DNA from: JAVVEZ01 sp032250895
GTDB taxonomy: Bacteria; Pseudomonadota; Gammaproteobacteria; Pseudomonadales; Pseudohongiellaceae
Assembly (NCBI GenBank): GCA_032250895.1
Contig: JAVVEZ010000075.1
Location: 1-16,819, forward strand
Reading direction: 5' to 3'
DNA length: 16,819 bases
Shown in pieces: positions 15,030-16,819 of this stretch (the first letter of the stretch is position 1; the number at the start of each line of letters is the position of its first letter). A program made the translations under genes and the position numbers. The notes under the pieces are model-generated. The model searched no databases. It was not told the origin of the DNA and saw only the letters and a list, made by a program, of their open reading frames with translations.

Positions 15030-15437
15030 TTAACCTTCTCCGAGAGTGAGTGTTCTGAGCAGCAACTGTTTGCTGCTGTCCATGACCTCGATATTGGCCT
15101 GGTAGGAGCGGGATGCTGAAATCATGTTGACCATTTCATGCACCGGCTCCACATTGGGCATGCTGACGTAGCCCTGGGCGTCGGCCAGCGGGTGGTTGGG
15201 CTGGTATTCCAGGCGCAGGGGGGCGGCATCCTCCACGACCGCCGCAACCCTCACACCGCCGATATCACCGGCATTGCGGGCCATGGTTTCAAACACCACC
15301 TGCTTCGCCCGGTAGGGCTGGCCATCCGGTCCCGAGACGCTGTCCGCATTGGCCATATTGCTGGCCGTCACATTCATCCGCTGGGACTGGGCGGTCATCG
15401 CCGAACTCGATATTTCAAAAACAGAAAACAAGGACAT
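15030..15437 (-). CDS. flgC: Flagellar proximal rod protein FlgC
   Basis: FlgC is a proximal rod subunit. The 135-residue length matches the family. The N-terminus has FEISSSAMTAQSQRMNVTAS followed by NMANADSVSGPDGQPYRAKQ, with the FlgC-specific PDGxPYRxK pattern. The C-terminus has VEPVHEMVNMISASRSYQANIEVMDSSKQLLLRTL. The ATG at 15437 has AGGAG seven bases upstream. A 57-bp spacer separates it from flgB, containing a 9-bp inverted repeat listed separately. Confidence 0.95.
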   Translation of the reverse strand: MSLFSVFEISSSAMTAQSQRMNVTASNMANADSVSGPDGQPYRAKQVVFETMARNAGDIGGVRVAAVVEDAAPLRLEYQPNHPLADAQGYVSMPNVEPVHEMVNMISASRSYQANIEVMDSSKQLLLRTLTLGEG

Positions 15438-15455
15438 TTGTGTTCTCCTGACTTG

Positions 15456-15488
15456 TGCTCATGATGTTCAGGACACCCGTCATGAGCA
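15456..15488 (-). repeat. 9-bp inverted repeat in the flgB-flgC spacer
   Basis: TGCTCATGA (15456-15464) and its exact reverse complement TCATGAGCA (15480-15488) flank a 15-nt loop. In the mRNA this hairpin begins about six bases after the flgB stop and ends 18 bases before the flgC start, just upstream of the flgC ribosome binding site. There is no following T-run, so it is not an intrinsic terminator. An RNA-stability, processing or regulator-binding role is possible. Confidence 0.5.
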
Positions 15489-15494
15489 TGGGCT

Positions 15495-15905
15495 TTACTC
15501 TGGCTGCATCGCGGTTCTCAGATCCTGGATCATGGCATTCAGTATGGTCAGGCTGGCCTGATAGCGCACCGAGTTGTCGGCAAAGTGGGCCCGCTCCCGG
15601 TCCATGTCGACGGTATTGCCATCCAGGCTGGGTTGATCCGGCACCCGGTAGCGCAGGTCGTGCACACCCACGAAGCCTTCTGCCTGACCGGCAGCATGCA
15701 GTGTGGACGTGGTGCTCAGTGCCAATGGCTGCTCCCGTCCCTGACTCATTACCCGGGACAATTCGGCGCCAAAGTCAAAATCACGGGCCTTGAAATTGGG
15801 CGTATCGGCATTGGCAATATTGCCGGCCAGTACCTGCAGACGCTCCTGTCGCAGGTTCAGTACTTCCTGATGAAAATTCAGGGCTGAGCTGAGCTTGTCA
15901 ATCAT
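15495..15905 (-). CDS. flgB: Flagellar proximal rod protein FlgB
   Basis: FlgB is the most proximal rod subunit, joining the rod to the export-gate/MS-ring side. The 136-residue product starts MIDKLSSALNFHQEVLNLRQ and continues RLQVLAGNIANADTPNFKAR, where NIANADTPNFKARDFDF is the FlgB signature. It ends RYQASLTILNAMIQDLRTAM, the shortened C-terminal helix typical of FlgB. The ATG at 15905 has GGAGG nine bases upstream. It is the first gene of the minus-strand flagellar run and is divergent from flgA. Confidence 0.95.
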   Translation of the reverse strand: MIDKLSSALNFHQEVLNLRQERLQVLAGNIANADTPNFKARDFDFGAELSRVMSQGREQPLALSTTSTLHAAGQAEGFVGVHDLRYRVPDQPSLDGNTVDMDRERAHFADNSVRYQASLTILNAMIQDLRTAMQPE

Positions 15906-16069
15906 GGTGCACTGCCTCCGAGCTGATGCTGATGGCTTTGCAGTGTACTGACTGAATTGTCAAGTAAAGGGAAGAAAAGACGCCTCTTTGGTCTTCAATT
16001 CCGTTCTTGCCTGCCGATAGAGAGTCCTATAATCCTCCCTGATTACTGCCAACCCTGAGTGACTTGAGC
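15906..16069. promoter_or_regulatory. Divergent flgB / flgA control region
   Basis: This 164-bp spacer lies between the flgB and flgA starts. For flgA the strongest elements are listed as a separate feature. For flgB (minus strand) a perfect TTGACA lies at 15958-15963, about 53 bp before the start codon, but the hexamer 17 bp downstream (CAAAGC) is a poor -10. I searched the minus strand for the sigma-54 pattern GG-N10-GC and found none in this spacer. Confidence 0.5.
15995..16033 (+). promoter_or_regulatory. Putative flgA promoter: FliA (sigma-28)-like element plus TATAAT
   Basis: GCCGATAG at 16013-16020 matches the sigma-28 -10 element GCCGATAA at 7 of 8 positions, with TCAA 14 bp upstream (15995-15998), close to the TCAAG/TAAAG -35 of FliA promoters. 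Eight bases further on is a perfect sigma-70 -10, TATAAT (16028-16033), with a weak TTCTTG -35 (16004-16009, 18-bp spacer). Either or both could drive flgA. Confidence 0.5.
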
Positions 16070-16813
16070 ATGTTTGACGCTGGCACCCTTGAAATACCCC
16101 GGCCCTGGACCACGCTGATCCTGGCAAATGTCCTGCTGCTCCTGAGCCTGCCGTTGCCGACACCGGCCCAGGCCCAGGCAGCCGACCTGATGCAGGACCA
16201 GCGTGCCGTGGTTGCCGCCGTGGAAAGCTTTCTCAGTCAACAGGTGACAGAGCCGGAAACACAGGTCGCCATTGTGGTCCATCCCCCCTATGCCTTGCTG
16301 CCTGCCTGCTCGGCGCCCAGCCCCTTCCTGCCTCAGGCCACCGGCCGAAAACTGCTGGGACGTGTCGTTGTCGGGGTTCGCTGCGAAGGTGATGATCAAC
16401 CCCGGCGCTACCTGCAGGCTGAGATCAGTATCATCGGCACCTATCTTGAACTGGCCAGGAACCTGGAACCCGACACCCGGCTTACGCGCGACATGCTGAC
16501 ACTGGCGCAGGGTGATTTGAGCCAATTGCCACCCCGGGCCATTCGCAGCACCGGCGCTGCCGTCGGCCAGCTGACCCGGCACGGACTCACGGCAGGTACG
16601 ATTCTGCAGGCTCAGCATCTATATCAAGTGCCTTTGGTCGAGCGTGGTCAGAAGATCACCATTGAAGCCCGCGGGCGTGGTTTCAGCATGTCGCGCGCCG
16701 GCGAGGCACTGGATGCGGGCGCACTGGGCGAAAAAATCAGGGTCCGGCTGTCACCCCGTGAAACCCTGGACACGATTGTTACCGGTCGGGGACAGGTCGT
16801 CCCGGAGTATTGA
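16070..16813 (+). CDS. flgA: Flagellar P-ring assembly chaperone FlgA
   Basis: FlgA is a periplasmic chaperone for FlgI polymerisation into the P-ring. From the ATG at 16070 the product has 247 residues; an in-frame TTG at 16064 is the only nearby alternative. The signal peptide core is TTLILANVLLLLSLPLP, with likely cleavage after AQAQA. The C-terminal half is an SAF/ChapFlgA domain: ELARNLEPDTRLTRDMLTL, then TRHGLTAGTILQAQHL, VPLVERGQKITIEARGRGFS and EKIRVRLSPRETLDTIVTGR. The N-terminal half has two cysteines (in LPACSAP and VGVRCEG), the spacing expected for a periplasmic disulfide. It ends six bases from the window edge, so a following gene (flgM is common) cannot be seen. Confidence 0.92.
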   Translation: MFDAGTLEIPRPWTTLILANVLLLLSLPLPTPAQAQAADLMQDQRAVVAAVESFLSQQVTEPETQVAIVVHPPYALLPACSAPSPFLPQATGRKLLGRVVVGVRCEGDDQPRRYLQAEISIIGTYLELARNLEPDTRLTRDMLTLAQGDLSQLPPRAIRSTGAAVGQLTRHGLTAGTILQAQHLYQVPLVERGQKITIEARGRGFSMSRAGEALDAGALGEKIRVRLSPRETLDTIVTGRGQVVPEY

Positions 16814-16819
16814 CATTGA

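Noticed and set aside
15931..15942. TGGC and TTGC close together in the flgB upstream region, considered as a sigma-54 promoter.
   Set aside because: They overlap (TGGCTTTGC) and sit on the plus strand, not at the spacing or orientation of a sigma-54 promoter for flgB.

Overview
The window is GC-rich bacterial DNA that reads as a gammaproteobacterial chromosome. The main reason is the flagellar arrangement: flgBCDEFGHIJKL run in standard order on the minus strand, with flgA divergent from flgB, and FlgH (outer-membrane L-ring) and FlgI (P-ring) show a Gram-negative envelope. Family-level placement is not possible by eye. Coding density is high, and no insertion sequence, tRNA, rRNA, CRISPR array or phage gene was seen.

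Region 1 (1-3803, plus strand) is a tightly packed metabolic operon. It holds the C-terminal part of a Tm-1-like/UPF0261 protein, a stand-alone biotin carboxyl carrier protein, a biotin carboxylase, and a carboxyltransferase of the HMGL-like/PYC_OADA type seen in pyruvate carboxylase, oxaloacetate decarboxylase and transcarboxylase 5S. The genes overlap or nearly touch (4-bp overlap, 2-bp gap, 14-bp overlap). They look like a three-component biotin-dependent carboxylase whose acceptor is unknown. The carboxyltransferase keeps the metal-site residues but lacks the arginine that binds pyruvate in pyruvate carboxylase. Its last 14 residues resemble a segment near the N-terminus of the carrier protein. 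A hairpin at 3807-3825 probably ends the operon.

Region 2 (3867-6493) holds three unrelated single genes: a HAD-IIA (NagD-like) phosphatase (+), a secreted seven-bladed YVTN beta-propeller (-), and a hypoxanthine-DNA glycosylase of the uracil-DNA glycosylase superfamily (+). The last two are divergent from a 143-bp spacer.

Region 3 (6488-16813) is the flagellar locus for rod, hook, rings and hook-filament junction: flgL, flgK, flgJ, flgI, flgH, flgG, flgF, flgE, flgD, flgC and flgB on the minus strand, then flgA on the plus strand. FlgJ is only 109 residues and lacks the peptidoglycan-hydrolase domain of enteric FlgJ. The flgA upstream region has a FliA (sigma-28)-like element followed by a perfect TATAAT. 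There is a 9-bp inverted repeat between flgB and flgC, and a terminator-like hairpin around the flgK stop codon.

The best candidate for something undescribed is the region 1 carboxylase operon. The flagellar part is conventional apart from the short FlgJ and the small regulatory structures.
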